NCBI GenBank assembly: GCA_020848545.1
Contig: JADLHZ010000063.1
Coordinates: 1-37,856 of the forward strand
DNA length: 37,856 nucleotides
From: Deltaproteobacteria bacterium
GTDB lineage: Bacteria; Myxococcota; JADLHZ01
Reading direction: 5' to 3'
Below, piece after piece: positions 8,753 through 20,700 of this stretch. Made by a program: the position numbers and the translations under genes. The notes under the pieces were generated by a model, which had not been told where the DNA came from, made no database searches, and saw nothing but the letters and a program-made list of their open reading frames with translations. How positions within the stretch are numbered: position 1 is the first letter of the stretch; each line of letters starts with the position of its first letter.

Positions 8753-11700
8753 CTACCCGCCTCTCGGTATGCAGCGACCCGAATTCGGATCGCAGAAGAA
8801 GTCTTGCGGACACGCCGGATTGCACGGGATGCCGCCGGACACGCAGCTGCCCGTGCTCGGATCGAAGGTCTCGCCGGCGGGGCAACACGCGAGCGCCGGT
8901 GTGCGCAGCGACGCGTCGGTGCCGCACTCGGCGATGCTGACGCCCGGCGGGCACAACGGCTGACACTGGCGGCTTGCGTTACAGAACGAGCACACCGGGC
9001 AGTCGCCGCAGACGCCGCCGGGGCAGCTGCACTCGGGCGGCGCTTCGCAGGTGCCGGACGAGCCGAGGTTGTCCGAGATGCAGTCGAAGCGCGGCAGACA
9101 GCTCTCGCCTTGGCACGGGATCGGCGCGCAGATCGTCCCAATCGGGCACGGCGCCGGATCGCCCGGATCCGGCGGACACTTGCCACCGCACCAACACGGC
9201 TGCGGCTCGCCGCTCGGCTGCGGTGCCACGCACTTCGCCGTCGGCAGGCAGCTCTCGCCGCTGCACGGGAAGCTCACGCAGATCTTGCCCGTCGCGCATT
9301 GCTTCTGATCGCCGCAGCAGTCGTCGGGATCGGCGGTGACGGCGCACGCGGTGCCGTTGTTCGTGACGCCCTGATCGGTGATGCACACGGTGAGCGGCGG
9401 CACCGGGCACTGCGTGCCGACGCAAGGCATCTTCACCGCCACGGTGTGGTCGGGGCACGGCTGGCACTTCGGTCCTTGCGCCGTCGTCGAGCAGAGCGCG
9501 CAGCTGCCGTCGCACGCGCTCGCCGGCCGGCACGTGCTCGTCGTGAAGTCGCACACTTGGCACGGCGGACAGGTCGGACACGACGGCGGCTGGCACTCGA
9601 AGCGCGGCGTCGCCGTGCAGCACTCGGGCCGCGCCGTCGAGCACGTACAGATCGCGCACGCGTCGCCGATCGCGCAGTCGTTTTCGCACGGCCGCTTCCA
9701 CACGCGGTACGACACGTAGACGACGGCGTCTCTGTTCTGCGTCACTTGGTTCGACAGATCCATCGCGTCCTTGGCGAAGAACGCGATGGTGTTCGTCGAC
9801 GCGTTGTAGTCGAAGCCGCTCTGCGTCGATCGCTTCAACAGGCGCAGCTTGCCGCTCTTGTCCATCACGGCGACGCGCAAGGTCGACGAGATCGGCGCGC
9901 CGCGCAGGCGATAGGGCGAGCCGATGCCCTGCGCTTCGACGATGATCTGCTCGAGGAAGTCGGCGTAGCTAGGATCGTTCATGCCGGGCGCGGGACAGAT
10001 GTTGGCGAAGGCGCCGCCCGATGCGAGCGCGAGATCACGCAAGGCGAGGCCGTCGCCGCCAGGGTGCGTCGAGCCGCAGGCGCCGGGCGAGCCGCCTTGC
10101 TGCCCTTGCTGGCGGGTGATCGCGTAGACCGGCCCGAGCGGCAAGACGAGGTTGCCGACGCCGAGCGTGGCCGCCGGCCGCGGATAGCGCCGCGGGTCAT
10201 CGTTCGGCACCGGCGCCGTCGGCGTGATGACGTCGGTCGGGCTGCACATGCCGGTGAAGAAGTCGACGTACTGGCGCTCGCGCAAGTAGCGCATGCACGG
10301 CTGGCAGTCGCCGCCGCAGCCGCAGTTGACGCCGGTCGCCGCCATGCCGGTCAGCGTGTAGTTGAGCCAGTCCGGCGGCACGCGGTTCGGGCCCATCGTC
10401 TGCTCGGTGGCGCTCGCGCCGTTTTCGTTGCCGGTATACGCGGCCGTGTAGAAGCCGTCGAAGCGGCGGCTCGAGGTGGGGCCGGCCGAGCAGAACGGCG
10501 TGTCGGCGATGCCGTTCGGCGCCGGACATTGCAAGAGCACGTCGGCGTCCGGCATCGGATCGCCCACCGGCGTCACCGGTGCGACGCAGTAGCTGCCGTT
10601 CACCTTGTCTTCGCGCAGGAGCTTGCCTTGCTCGATGTAGCGGCGCGCCGCCGGGATGCTGTAGCTCGCGATCGGCGCGACTTCGGCGGCGCGATCGAGC
10701 GCGTTCGCGAAGCACGTCTCGCAGTAGTTGCTGGTGCAGCCGGCGTCGCCGTTCAAACTGCAGCGCGCGGGTGGCAGCGGCGTCTCGTCGCGCGTCGAGG
10801 TGTCGTTTCTGAACTTCGTGCCGAAGTCCTCTTCGTCGGACAGGAAGATGGTGATGAGCGGCGCATCGGGGCGCAACGTCGTCCGCGTGCCCGTTCGGCC
10901 TGGCGCGGTCGCCCGCTCGACGGCGCGCTTCGCCGCTTGCATCATGCTCTCGACGCCCGATCCGTTGCGCGCACGCGGCGACCACACGAAGTTCGAGCCG
11001 GGCAGCTCGTCGCCCGTGCAGTCGCGGTTCATCTGCACGACGAGCATGTCGGCGTTTCGGACGAGCAGGTTGGCGCCGTCGCGCCGCGGGTTCTGCAGGT
11101 CCACGCCAGAGAAGCCCGGAGGCCAGAGGAAGCCGCGCGTGCCCCAGAGCTCGATCGGCCCGCGGTCCGGGGGCGTGAACGGCGGCAGCGGCGCGCTGTC
11201 GAGCACCTTGCCGCAGAGATAGTCGTTGAAGTGACGCATGCGCTGCGCCTGCGTCGGGTTCATGCCGCTCGTCGGATAGCGCGGCACGGTCGTGCCCCAG
11301 CCGGCCATGCCGACCTCGGCGAAGCGCGGAAAGTCGTAGCAGCGCAAGGTGTCGTTGCCTTCGAAGTTGGTGCCGAAGTTCGCGCTGTTGAGATCGCCCG
11401 TGTCGAAGTCGTCGCCGCCGGCGAAGTTGTTGCCGCCGGTGTACGGCGCCGGCACCGGGGTGCCCGCCGGCAACGAGCAGCACGCCGTCAGGTACGTCAG
11501 CGGGTTCGCCATGTTGTTGTTGGTGCTGAACGCGCAGCAGTACGGCGACTTCAGCGGGTTCGTCGGGCTATAGGTGTCCGAGTACTCGCAGGCTTGCACA
11601 TCGCCGAAGTTGTCGTACGCCGTGTGCTGATAGGCGGCGAACGCGTCGGCGTCGGTCGGCGGCGCGGCGGGGACGAGCTTCGGATAGTCGTCGCCGCTCG

Positions 11701-14700
11701 TCGACGCGTAGGGCACGTAGGCGTCGAGCAGCGCGTTTTGCACCGGCGGCGTGTCGCGGCCGCCGCCCATGTTGCTCGTGGTCATGCCGATGCGCCAGTC
11801 GAGGTTCTCCGAGTTGTTGCGCAGCTTGAAGGCGATGTCGCGACCGCCTTGCTGAATCGCGATGATGTTCTTCTGCATCGACGCCGAGTCGTCGATGACG
11901 ACGAGGAAGTCCGCCTTCGCGGTGCGCGGATCGAAAGGATCGCAGCCGCGCCCGACCCCGGCTTGGTAGCGCGAGAGCGCCGTGCCGTTGGCGAGATCGT
12001 CCATCGGCGTCGTCGCGATCTCGTTGCGCTCCTTGCAGTCGGCGCGTTGATCGCCGCTGAGCGCCGCGCAGTTCTGATCAAGCGCCGTGATCGCCCAGAT
12101 CGCGCCGTACTCGGCGATCGTCTCGAGCGTGGAGCCGGAGGGCGTGAACACGCGCTCCTTCACGAGACGCTTGTAGAATGAAATGCGCAGCTCGGCGACC
12201 GGGCCCTTGAAGTACGCGCTCGGCAGCGCCAAGTCGTTGACGAAGTTGTTGCCGCCGATGAGCGCGCTGCCGACGAGCCGCGACACGAGCGCGCTCTCGA
12301 CTGGCGTGCCGTCGCTTCGGCGCACGAGGTAGCGATCGGTCGCGCGGCGCACCACGGTGCCTGCTGGGTTGCCCGTGACGACTTCGTCATCGTGCCCGAC
12401 GACGTTGCCGCCGGCGGTGCGCGTGAGCAAGAAGCCGACGGGTGAGAGCCGGGCAGCCAAGCGCAACGCGGCGTCGGCGGCGAGGTCGCTCGGCAACAGG
12501 CCGCTGCTCGCCGCCACCGGCCCGGTGCTGGTGCCGTCGACGACGAGCACGCGCGGGTCATCCATGATGACCTCGGGCGATCCCAGCTGCACGGTGCCCA
12601 AGCGCATGATGCCGCCGAACACGCTGCGGATCGCTTCGGGCCCGGGCGCCGCCGGCAAGCTTTGGAACACGTGGCCGATCGGCGTGCCTTGGTACGTCGA
12701 CTCGCCAAACTCGTAGAGCGGGATCGGCACCCCTGACGGGCCGCGCTGCGCGACGAGCGCGACGTTGTAGTCGTTCGGCTCCGAGCGCACGAGGATCACC
12801 GGGCGGATGTTGCCCTCGGCGCAGATCAGGGCTTGGCCCACTTTGCGCGCACGCTTGCACGGCGCGTCTTCTCGACACGCGTCGACGTCGTTCGAGCAGT
12901 CGTTGCCGTCACCGCCGCAGAAGTTCGCCGGCGCCACGCTGACCGCGCAGGTGTCGCACTTCCTCACGTCGCGGGCGGTGCAGGCGTCCATCCCGAGCGT
13001 GCAGACGGCGGACGTCGGATCGCCGATGACCGGCGGAAGGATCGCGTCGGGCACGCAAGGGTTCGACTCCTGCGGCCCTTTGCAGCCGTCGGCGTTCTCG
13101 TCCTCTCCCGTGTCGACGCCGTTGATCGTCTCGAAGCCGTCGACGTAGCCGTCGCCGTCGCTGTCGCGCACGACCGGATCGGTGCAGGTCGCGGTCAGGT
13201 ATTGCGGCAGCGGTCCGCACGCGAGCGGCACGCACTCCTGCGTCGCCGGATCGAAGCGCAGGCGGACGTCGGTCTCGACGCCGTCGGGCAAGCCGTCTTC
13301 GTCGCTGTCCGGGCGGAAGGGATCGGTGCCGGTCGTCTGCTCGAAGGGATCCAGCAGGCAGTCGTTGTCGGGATCGGCGCGGCGCGCGTCGGTCTCGTCG
13401 AGCGCAGCGTCGATGAGGCCATTGCCGTTCTTGTCTTCGGCGCCGTCGAGCAAGAGATCGCCGTCGCTGTCGTTGTCGAAGGCGCAGCTCTCGTCGGACG
13501 CGCGCGGGATGTCGCGCGCCGGCGGCAGTTGGCAGATGCCGTCGCCGTTTCTATCCTCGACGCCGTCGTTCAAGCCGTCGCCGTCGGTGTCGCGCTTCCT
13601 CGGATCGCTCTCGAAGGGCTGGCGGCGGCCGTCGCGCCAGAAGCCGCAGATGCAGCGGATGGTGCCGCTGTTCGGCATGCCGCTGCAGGCCGGCGGGTTC
13701 GCGTTCGTGGTCAAGCAACCGCCCGAGTCCTCGACGCCGTCCGGGATGCCATCGTCGTCGGTGTCGATGCGGCTCGGATCGGTCTCGGTGACGGCGTCGT
13801 AGTTGCCGTCGCGGTTGATGTCTTCGATGCCGTCTTTGAGGCCGTCGTCGTCGGAGTCCGACTCGCGCGGGTTCGTCTCGCGGCTGCCGACGAGGCCGTC
13901 GGCGTTCTTGTCTTCGATGCCGTCCGAGAGGCCGTCGTTGTCCGAGTCGACCTTCCACGGATACGTCTGATCGTCGGCGTTTCCCGGCACGCCGTCTTTT
14001 CCGGCGAAGCCGTAGAACGCGAAGTCCGCCGGATCCGACTCGTAGATCTTCAGCTCGACGGTGTCCGAGAGGCCGTCGCCGTCGCTGTCGAGCGCGGAAG
14101 GCTTCGTCTCGCACGGCGGCCCGAGCGGATCTTCGGGGCAATCCCAGATGCCGTTCTGATTGCGATCTTCGACGCCGTCCGGGATGCCGTCGTCGTCGTC
14201 GTCCATGCGCGCGGCGCTCGCTTCGCCGAGATCGGCGACGCCGTTCTTGTTGGTGTCCTCGACGCCGTCCGGGATGCCGTCGCTGTCGCTGTCGTCGTCG
14301 GTGGGGCTCGACTCCGGCGGGAAGCTGCCGACGGCGCCGTCGTGATCGCGATCCTCGCAGCCGTCCAAGATGCCATCGCTGTCGGTGTCCGGATCGTGCA
14401 GATCGCAAAAGTCGGTGCCGCCGTCGTAGCTGCCGTTGCCATTCGTGTCTTCGACATTGTCGGGCTCGCAGTCGCCATCGAGATCGGAGGGCTGCGTCAC
14501 GCACACGCACTCGCCGAGGGTCAGCGCCGGACCCGTGCCTGCCGTGAGGCCGGTCAACCCGGTGGCGCCGGTCGTCGACGTCGGGCCGCTCGCGCCGCCT
14601 TTTCCCGTGTACTTCGCGTCGCCCTCTTGGCGCGGACGACAACCGTGCAACGCCAGAATCAGCGCCGCCGCCGCGATCCAACGCAGGCTGTGTATGCGCT

Positions 14701-14710
14701 CAGTGCACAT
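8753..14710 (-). CDS. Giant CglD-like lipoprotein with TSP3 repeats, VWA domain and Cys-rich C-terminus (1985 aa)
   Basis: A very large surface lipoprotein. The signal ends in LALHGC (lipidated Cys24), followed by a degenerate Gly-X-Thr tract (42-60). Residues about 75-530 are calcium-binding thrombospondin type 3 repeats (DSDGDG / DGIPDGVED type). After a beta-rich region comes a VWA-type domain whose metal site D940-x-S942-x-S944 (IDDSASM) is intact. The segment around SPYRLRGAPISSTLRVAV also occurs in the 2424-aa neighbour, so the two are paralogs. The last 350 or so residues are Cys-rich repeats (CPTCPPCQVCDF type). The order lipoprotein + TSP3 + VWA recalls the Myxococcus A-motility lipoprotein CglD, an envelope protein implicated in adhesion; the assignment is from architecture only. 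Its start overlaps the upstream stop by 11 nt. Confidence 0.9.
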   Translation of the reverse strand: MCTERIHSLRWIAAAALILALHGCRPRQEGDAKYTGKGGASGPTSTTGATGLTGLTAGTGPALTLGECVCVTQPSDLDGDCEPDNVEDTNGNGSYDGGTDFCDLHDPDTDSDGILDGCEDRDHDGAVGSFPPESSPTDDDSDSDGIPDGVEDTNKNGVADLGEASAARMDDDDDGIPDGVEDRNQNGIWDCPEDPLGPPCETKPSALDSDGDGLSDTVELKIYESDPADFAFYGFAGKDGVPGNADDQTYPWKVDSDNDGLSDGIEDKNADGLVGSRETNPRESDSDDDGLKDGIEDINRDGNYDAVTETDPSRIDTDDDGIPDGVEDSGGCLTTNANPPACSGMPNSGTIRCICGFWRDGRRQPFESDPRKRDTDGDGLNDGVEDRNGDGICQLPPARDIPRASDESCAFDNDSDGDLLLDGAEDKNGNGLIDAALDETDARRADPDNDCLLDPFEQTTGTDPFRPDSDEDGLPDGVETDVRLRFDPATQECVPLACGPLPQYLTATCTDPVVRDSDGDGYVDGFETINGVDTGEDENADGCKGPQESNPCVPDAILPPVIGDPTSAVCTLGMDACTARDVRKCDTCAVSVAPANFCGGDGNDCSNDVDACREDAPCKRARKVGQALICAEGNIRPVILVRSEPNDYNVALVAQRGPSGVPIPLYEFGESTYQGTPIGHVFQSLPAAPGPEAIRSVFGGIMRLGTVQLGSPEVIMDDPRVLVVDGTSTGPVAASSGLLPSDLAADAALRLAARLSPVGFLLTRTAGGNVVGHDDEVVTGNPAGTVVRRATDRYLVRRSDGTPVESALVSRLVGSALIGGNNFVNDLALPSAYFKGPVAELRISFYKRLVKERVFTPSGSTLETIAEYGAIWAITALDQNCAALSGDQRADCKERNEIATTPMDDLANGTALSRYQAGVGRGCDPFDPRTAKADFLVVIDDSASMQKNIIAIQQGGRDIAFKLRNNSENLDWRIGMTTSNMGGGRDTPPVQNALLDAYVPYASTSGDDYPKLVPAAPPTDADAFAAYQHTAYDNFGDVQACEYSDTYSPTNPLKSPYCCAFSTNNNMANPLTYLTACCSLPAGTPVPAPYTGGNNFAGGDDFDTGDLNSANFGTNFEGNDTLRCYDFPRFAEVGMAGWGTTVPRYPTSGMNPTQAQRMRHFNDYLCGKVLDSAPLPPFTPPDRGPIELWGTRGFLWPPGFSGVDLQNPRRDGANLLVRNADMLVVQMNRDCTGDELPGSNFVWSPRARNGSGVESMMQAAKRAVERATAPGRTGTRTTLRPDAPLITIFLSDEEDFGTKFRNDTSTRDETPLPPARCSLNGDAGCTSNYCETCFANALDRAAEVAPIASYSIPAARRYIEQGKLLREDKVNGSYCVAPVTPVGDPMPDADVLLQCPAPNGIADTPFCSAGPTSSRRFDGFYTAAYTGNENGASATEQTMGPNRVPPDWLNYTLTGMAATGVNCGCGGDCQPCMRYLRERQYVDFFTGMCSPTDVITPTAPVPNDDPRRYPRPAATLGVGNLVLPLGPVYAITRQQGQQGGSPGACGSTHPGGDGLALRDLALASGGAFANICPAPGMNDPSYADFLEQIIVEAQGIGSPYRLRGAPISSTLRVAVMDKSGKLRLLKRSTQSGFDYNASTNTIAFFAKDAMDLSNQVTQNRDAVVYVSYRVWKRPCENDCAIGDACAICTCSTARPECCTATPRFECQPPSCPTCPPCQVCDFTTSTCRPASACDGSCALCSTTAQGPKCQPCPDHTVAVKMPCVGTQCPVPPLTVCITDQGVTNNGTACAVTADPDDCCGDQKQCATGKICVSFPCSGESCLPTAKCVAPQPSGEPQPCWCGGKCPPDPGDPAPCPIGTICAPIPCQGESCLPRFDCISDNLGSSGTCEAPPECSCPGGVCGDCPVCSFCNASRQCQPLCPPGVSIAECGTDASLRTPALACCPAGETFDPSTGSCVSGGIPCNPACPQDFFCDPNSGRCIPRGG
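13090..14480 (-). repeat. TSP3 repeat-coding tract in the 1985-aa lipoprotein
   Basis: Imperfect tandem repeats coding for Asp-rich calcium-binding units such as DSDSDGIPDGVEDTNKNG. On the plus strand they appear as recurrent GACGCCGTC and CCGTCGCCGTC blocks. Units vary in length because linker loops of different size sit between the Asp-rich cores. Edges are approximate. Confidence 0.75.
14531..14587 (-). repeat. Degenerate Gly-X-Thr tract in the 1985-aa lipoprotein
   Basis: Residues 42-60 read GPTSTTGATGLTGLTAGTG. The Gly-X-Thr register is clear but one Gly has become Ser and one Ala, both reachable by single base changes from GGC, as expected of an ageing repeat. It lies between the lipidated cysteine and the first TSP3 repeat. 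Confidence 0.75.
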
Positions 14711-17700
14711 TCGGATCGTAGTCGTTCATGTCGCAGGGGTTGGAGCTCGGCATGCCGCTGCACCAGTCGAGCGTCCGGCCACAGTCAGAGTTGCAATCCA
14801 TGTAGCCGTCGAAGTCGGCGTCGTAGGGCGAGATGCCTTCCTTACCGAAGCAGCAGTTCAAGTTCTGCGCGGTGCAATAGGGTGAAGTCGCCGGGGTCGC
14901 CTGATAGCCCGGCGCCGCCTGGACCGGGCAGTTCGTCGAGATACACTGGCCGGTCGACGGATCGCAGGTCGAGCCGAAGTCGCAGCCACCGCAAGTCGGG
15001 TCGATGACACAGCTGCCAACGCACGCATCGCACACTTGGCCCGGAGGACAAGACGAAGGCGTACAAGTCGACGGCGTCCGGCACGTGCCGCACTTACACG
15101 AGGTCGGCGTTTGATCGCAGACGGTGCCGTTCTGACAGCTGCTGCAGAAGCCGCCGACGCACTGCTGGTTCGGCCCGCACGAGCCCGGCGCGCCGCTGCA
15201 CGCTTTGCCGATCCCGCAAGCCGTGTCGCACTTGCATTGGCCACAGGTGAGCGAGGTCGGATCCATGTTGTCGCAGACCGAGCCCTGCGGGCATGGCGGC
15301 GTCGCGCCACCGCAGCTCGCGTCGCACACGCAGGTGCCGGAGACGCACTGTTGGCCGAACGGGCAATCGTTGTTGTCTTGGCACGGCGGGGGCACGCACG
15401 AGCCGCACGTCGCGCCACTCTGGCTGCAGACGTAGGTGCCGGTGCAACCCGTCGGCGAGCAGCCGGGGCCGGTGCAGCTCCGGCACGTTTGATCGCACGC
15501 GCAGGCGCCGCAGGTCGTGCCGAGCGGATCGCAGTAGGTGCCGGACGGACAGCCGCCCGTCGGGCACTGCGGGCACTTGCAGGTGCCGCACTGGCCGCCG
15601 CTCGTGTCGGCGACGTCGCAAATCTCGCCCGCGCCGCAGGCGCCGTCGCAATCCGCTTGGCAGGTGCAGATGCCGGTCTGCGGATTACAGACGCCGCCGT
15701 TCGGGCAACCGCCGCAGGTTGGGTCGGTGTCGCACTGGCCGGTTGGCACGCAGCGGCCGCCGACGCCGATCGGCGGGTTGCCGGACACCGGGCAGCCGTT
15801 GGCGAGCGGACAGTTCCAGGTGCAACCGGCGACGTCGTCGCAGTCGCTCGGGTTGCGCGCCTCGGCGCAGTAGTCGATCTCGCAGCGTGAGAGCGCCTCG
15901 TTCCAGAAGCAGTCCGGGTTGCCCTCGCAGCCGAGCTCGCTGAACAGGGTCATACACTCGTGCTCGCAGCGCGCGGGCGGACCGTTGTTCCAATGGCAGT
16001 TGAGGAGCGAGGAGACCTGCGGCGTCTCGCAAGTGCCTTGGCTCGCCGCGGCACAGAAGTCGGCGTAATTGATCGCGCAGACGTCGCCCGGCGTGGCGCA
16101 CTGGCACGTGTTGCCAGGAGGCGGCGGCGCCAGGCCTTGGGCGCACGGGCACGCCGGCGAGCCGCCCGGCGTCTCGTCGACCCAGTAACGATACGAGACG
16201 ATGATGTCGCCGTTGTTCTTCGGCCGCGCGGTGCCGTAGAAGACGATCGACTTGAAGGTGGCGTTGTAGTCGAAGCCGTTCTCGCGCGAGCGCGTCACTT
16301 CCTTCATCTCGGTGCCGGCGGCGTCGCAGTTCGGATAGGTGCCCGGCGTCTTGCACACTTCGACCGCGACCTTGATCGTCGCGCTGATCGGCTGGCCCGG
16401 GCCCGACAAGCGGTAGGGCGACGCTTGCCCGAGCACCTGCAGCACGATCGAGTCGATCGTCGGCCGCAAGCTCGACGGGCAGATCGTGCCCCACCCGCCG
16501 CCGGTGCCTTCGGCCACGTTGATGATCGTGTTGTTCGGATCGGCCTGGTTGCCGGAGTCGTTGCAGCCGCCGTTGCCGACGCCGGCCCCGAGCGCTTCGT
16601 CCGCTTTGTCGCCGGTGATCGCGAAGACGGTGATGCCGCGCGCCTGCATGAAGCGGAGGTAGCTCTGCATGCGCGCGCGACGCAGCGCACCGCCCGCCGT
16701 CGCTGGATCGTAGTCGAGGATGCCTTGGTTGTAGCCGAGCCACTCGCAGCCGCCGTCGAGATCGCGATCCTTGTTGAAGCACTCTTCTTCGTCGGTCACC
16801 GCCACGAGCACGCGGCCGACCGTTTGATCGTCGCGGAAGCTGCGGAAGGGTGATGGCTTGCACGTGCTCGAGCCGGCGTCCCAAGCGCAGATCGCCTCGC
16901 CCGCGATCGAGCCCATCGCGTTACACGCCGCCAAGGTCGTGACGCTGTGGCAGAGGCTCAGGCGCTTGCCGAGCTGCGGCCGGCACACGCCGCCGACGAC
17001 TTCGCAGCCCGGGGCGAGCAGCGAGGTGCAGCTTCCGGGCGCGATGCGATAGCAGCCTTCGTAGTTCTCCGGCTTCGACGCGCAGGCGCCGGTGCAGACG
17101 CCGCTGAAGGTGCCGCAGGCGCCGCCCAAGCCCGCGCACGGAAACGGCATGCGCGGCAAGCAGCGCTGATACGACGGGCTCCACTCGCACGCGTTCGGCT
17201 CCGGTTGATCTTGCGGCATCGTGACGGCGTCGTTGCAGTAGCTGCCGGTCCACGTGCAACCCGCGGTCATCGGGCAGGTCGTCGCGTTCTTCGTGAAGCA
17301 GATGTTCGTCACGCAGTCGGTGGCGGCTGCGTGATAGGTGCAGCCCGGGAGCTGGCCGCAGATCGCGGCGCTCGCTTTGTTGAGCTCGCAGATCTCGCGG
17401 CCGTCGCACGAGACTGCGTCGGTGCCGACGTCGCAGCGGCTCTCCATGCACGTCCCGGAGAAGAAGGCGCAGCCGGTCGTCGCCGCGCACGCGACGGGAT
17501 CGGTGCCGATGGTCGAGCACTTGTCGCTGGCGCCGGCCCGGTAGAGCTGCCACATCGTCGCTTGCATCGAGAACTCGCGGCCGGAGCCGTTCGAGTCGGG
17601 CGGCAAGCGTGTCTGGAAGTACGAGACAGCGTTACACGCGTTGGTCGTGCGGTCGACGGTGGCCGGGCCAACGCACTCGCCTTGAATCTTGCCGGTGAAG

Positions 17701-20700
17701 TGGTTGGTCGCGCCGGCGGTCGGTGCGCCGCCCGTCCAGGTGGCCGGCAGCGCACCGTTGATGCCGATGTCGACCTGGCGCGCGTCGCCGAGGTTCGGAT
17801 CCCAGCCGGCGATGCTCTCGTCGGTCGCGATGCTCGCCAAGCGATAGTCCGACTCCGAGGCGTCGACCAAGCTCGCGAAGGCCTGGGCGCCGTTCTTCAC
17901 CTCGGTGATCTCGCTGCCCATCGAGCCCGAGTCGTCGATCGTCCACAGGAAGTCGAACTTGGCGATCTTCTGCGTGAAGGTCTCGCACGCGGTCGCCAGG
18001 CCGTCACCGTACTGGGTGACCGCGCTGCCGTCGGTGATGTTGTCGGCGAAAAACACCGGCAGTTGGTACGGCCGATTCTCTTTGCACTTGCTGTTGAGCG
18101 CGTCCCACTTGCAGCGGCCGCTCGAGCCCGAAACGCAGGTGCCGCCGGCTCCGGCCGCGGTGAAGGTGTCGCAGTAACCCGCGCGATCCTTGCACGACGT
18201 CCGCCAACCGCAGCCATCGCGTGCGTCGCACTCGCCCTGCGTGTCGCTGTCGACGTCGCCGCAGGCCGGCACGTACGAGAACGAGCGCTCGAGATCGTCG
18301 TTGCCGGTCGCGACGATGGCGCCGACGATGATCACGCTGCCGTTCTCCATCGTCGGATCGACGGTGCCGCTCGTCGCCGTGTCGAAGCGGTAGAGCGTCT
18401 GCACCTCGAGGATGAAGTCGCGCACGAGCAAGCCGCCCTCGGCGTTGTTCGACAGGCTCGCCTCGGTAGGGAAGCCGGTGACGGTGCCGTCGAGCACCTT
18501 GACGATGCGATCGCGCATCACGCTGTTCCAGCGATCGGCGCTCGTGCGAATGCGGTAGCGCGAGACGACGACGCCGAAGTGCGTCTGCATGCCCGGCGGG
18601 CCGACGCCGTCGGCGCTCGCGAAGCTGCGCGTCAGGATGAGGGTGAAGCCGTTCGCCGCCAAGGTGAGCTGCGTACCGCTGCTCGCCGCGCGCCACGCGT
18701 TGCGATCGGCGACTTCTTGCGCCACCGCCTTGTTGATCAGCTTCTGGGTGACGTCCGTGTTGCCGTTGTCGGTCATGATCGCGGCGTTCGCCGGACGTTT
18801 CTGCAAGATGAAGCCGGCGACCCCGTTCGAGCCGGTCATCAGGACGTTCATGCCGGCGTCGTAGACGTTGTCGTTGATCAAGAGCCCGACCGTGTCGTTG
18901 TTGCGGCGCAGCTGGCGGGTCACGCCGAAGCTCTGCTCGAGCGCGATCTCGTAGTCAGCGGGCTGCGAGGTGAAGATGTTCACCGGCTTCAAGTTCGCCG
19001 CCGAGCACGCCACGAAGAGGCCGTCCGATTGATCGTTCGTGCCGTCGAGATCGCTGTCCGGGTGCGTGCGCGAGGTCTCGGCGAAGTAGCACTTCTGCCC
19101 GGGCGCGCCGGAGTCGCAGCCGGGGTTCCAATAGTGGCCGGCGCCGTCGTCGAAGCCCGGCGGCGTCATGATGCCGCCAATGAGCGACTGCGTGCACGAA
19201 GCGGCCGGCGGCGACGGCCGCAGGTCCGGCACGCGGTTGCCCATGTTGTCGATCGAGCAGTCGACGACGCCGTCGCCGTCGACATCCTCGTCGCTGTCGT
19301 TGACGCCGTCGCCGTCCGAGTCTGGGTCGCGGTAGTCTGGGATCGTGTCGGCGACGAGCGGACCGACGACGCCGTTGTCGTGGTTCGCCGGGACGAGCGG
19401 ATTGACGTTGCCGCCGTCGGTCGCCGGGCGCCACGGCCGCACGCGCGTTTCGACGTTGTCCGGCACGCCGTCGTCGTCCGAGTCGAGATCGCGGTAGTCC
19501 GGGTTGCCGTCGAGATCGGTGTCGACGAGCCCGGCGATCGTCGTGACGGTGCCGGTCGAACAGTTCGGGTTCAGCCGCCCTTCGCAGGCGTCATTGATCA
19601 TGTCGTTGTCGGAGTCGGGGTCGATGTAGTCGAACTTCGGGTTCCCATCGCACGGGCCGCCGACGACCTTGTCGTTGTCGGTGTTCACCGGGATCGACAC
19701 CGGGTCGCCCATGTTCGCGCTGTTGACGCGCGCTTCGACGCCGTCTTCGATGCCGTCCGAGTCCGAGTCCTTCGACTGCGGATTGCCGCAGGTCGCGATC
19801 TCCAAGCGATCGAAAAGGCCGTCGCCGTCGTTGTCGGGATCGAGCGCGTCTGGGATGAGATCGCCGTCGGTGTCCGTCGAGTCGGTGTCGAGCACGCCGT
19901 CGCCCGGATTCGGCGGGACCGTGCTGCCCCCCGTGTCGTCGTTGTCCTGCGCGCCTTCGGCGGCGTCGCTCCTGCCGTCGCAGTCCGAGTCGCGGCAGTT
20001 GAGATCGTTGAACGCGCAAGCGCCCGCGCCGATCTTGCACGCCGGCGAGCACTGGCCGCTGACGCAGACGAAGCCGCCCGGGCACGCGCCGGTCAAGTGC
20101 GCGGCGCCGCGCGGGCCGGTCGCGTCGTCGCACACGGCGATGCACGCGCCGTCTGGGCCGGCGGGGACGTTGGCCACGCAGATGTCGGCGATGACGCCCG
20201 GCGAAAACTCGGGGCACGGCGAGGTCGGGCGGCCGGCGCCGCATGGCACCACGGTGCAGACCTCGGACACGCAGGTGAAGCCCGGCGCGCACTGGCCTTG
20301 CGGCGACGTGAGCCCAGCGTCACCCGCGTCGGGGCCGCAGTTCTTGCGCACGCACTGGCCGTGCAAAGACGGATTGCACGCGAGCTGACCGCCCGGCGCT
20401 TCGTTCGATCCGTTGCAGCAGATGCGCCCGGATCCGCTCGCGCACGGTCCCGTCTGGTTCGCGAGCGTGCACGGCAGCGCGATGCACGTGACGCCGCTCG
20501 GCGTCGTCGCGCAGCCTTGGCCGGACGGACATTCGCCGCCGGGATAGAGCGGCCCGCACGCCGGTGTGTCGCAAACGCCGCTGATGCACACCTCGCCCGG
20601 GGTCGTGCAGCGGCCGTCCGGCGCAAACGGTGGGTTCGCACCGCAGCGCGGACGCATGCACACGTCGAGGACGGTGTCGCACTCGTCCGGTGCGCAGAAC

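Noticed and set aside
8804..12181. Plus-strand open frame of about 1100 codons opposite the 1985-aa lipoprotein gene
   Set aside because: Arg/Ala-rich low-complexity product without start support; the minus strand carries the TSP3 and VWA motifs.
13090..14480. Regularly spaced repeats suggesting a CRISPR array
   Set aside because: The repeats are imperfect, lie inside a coding frame and encode calcium-binding TSP3 units.
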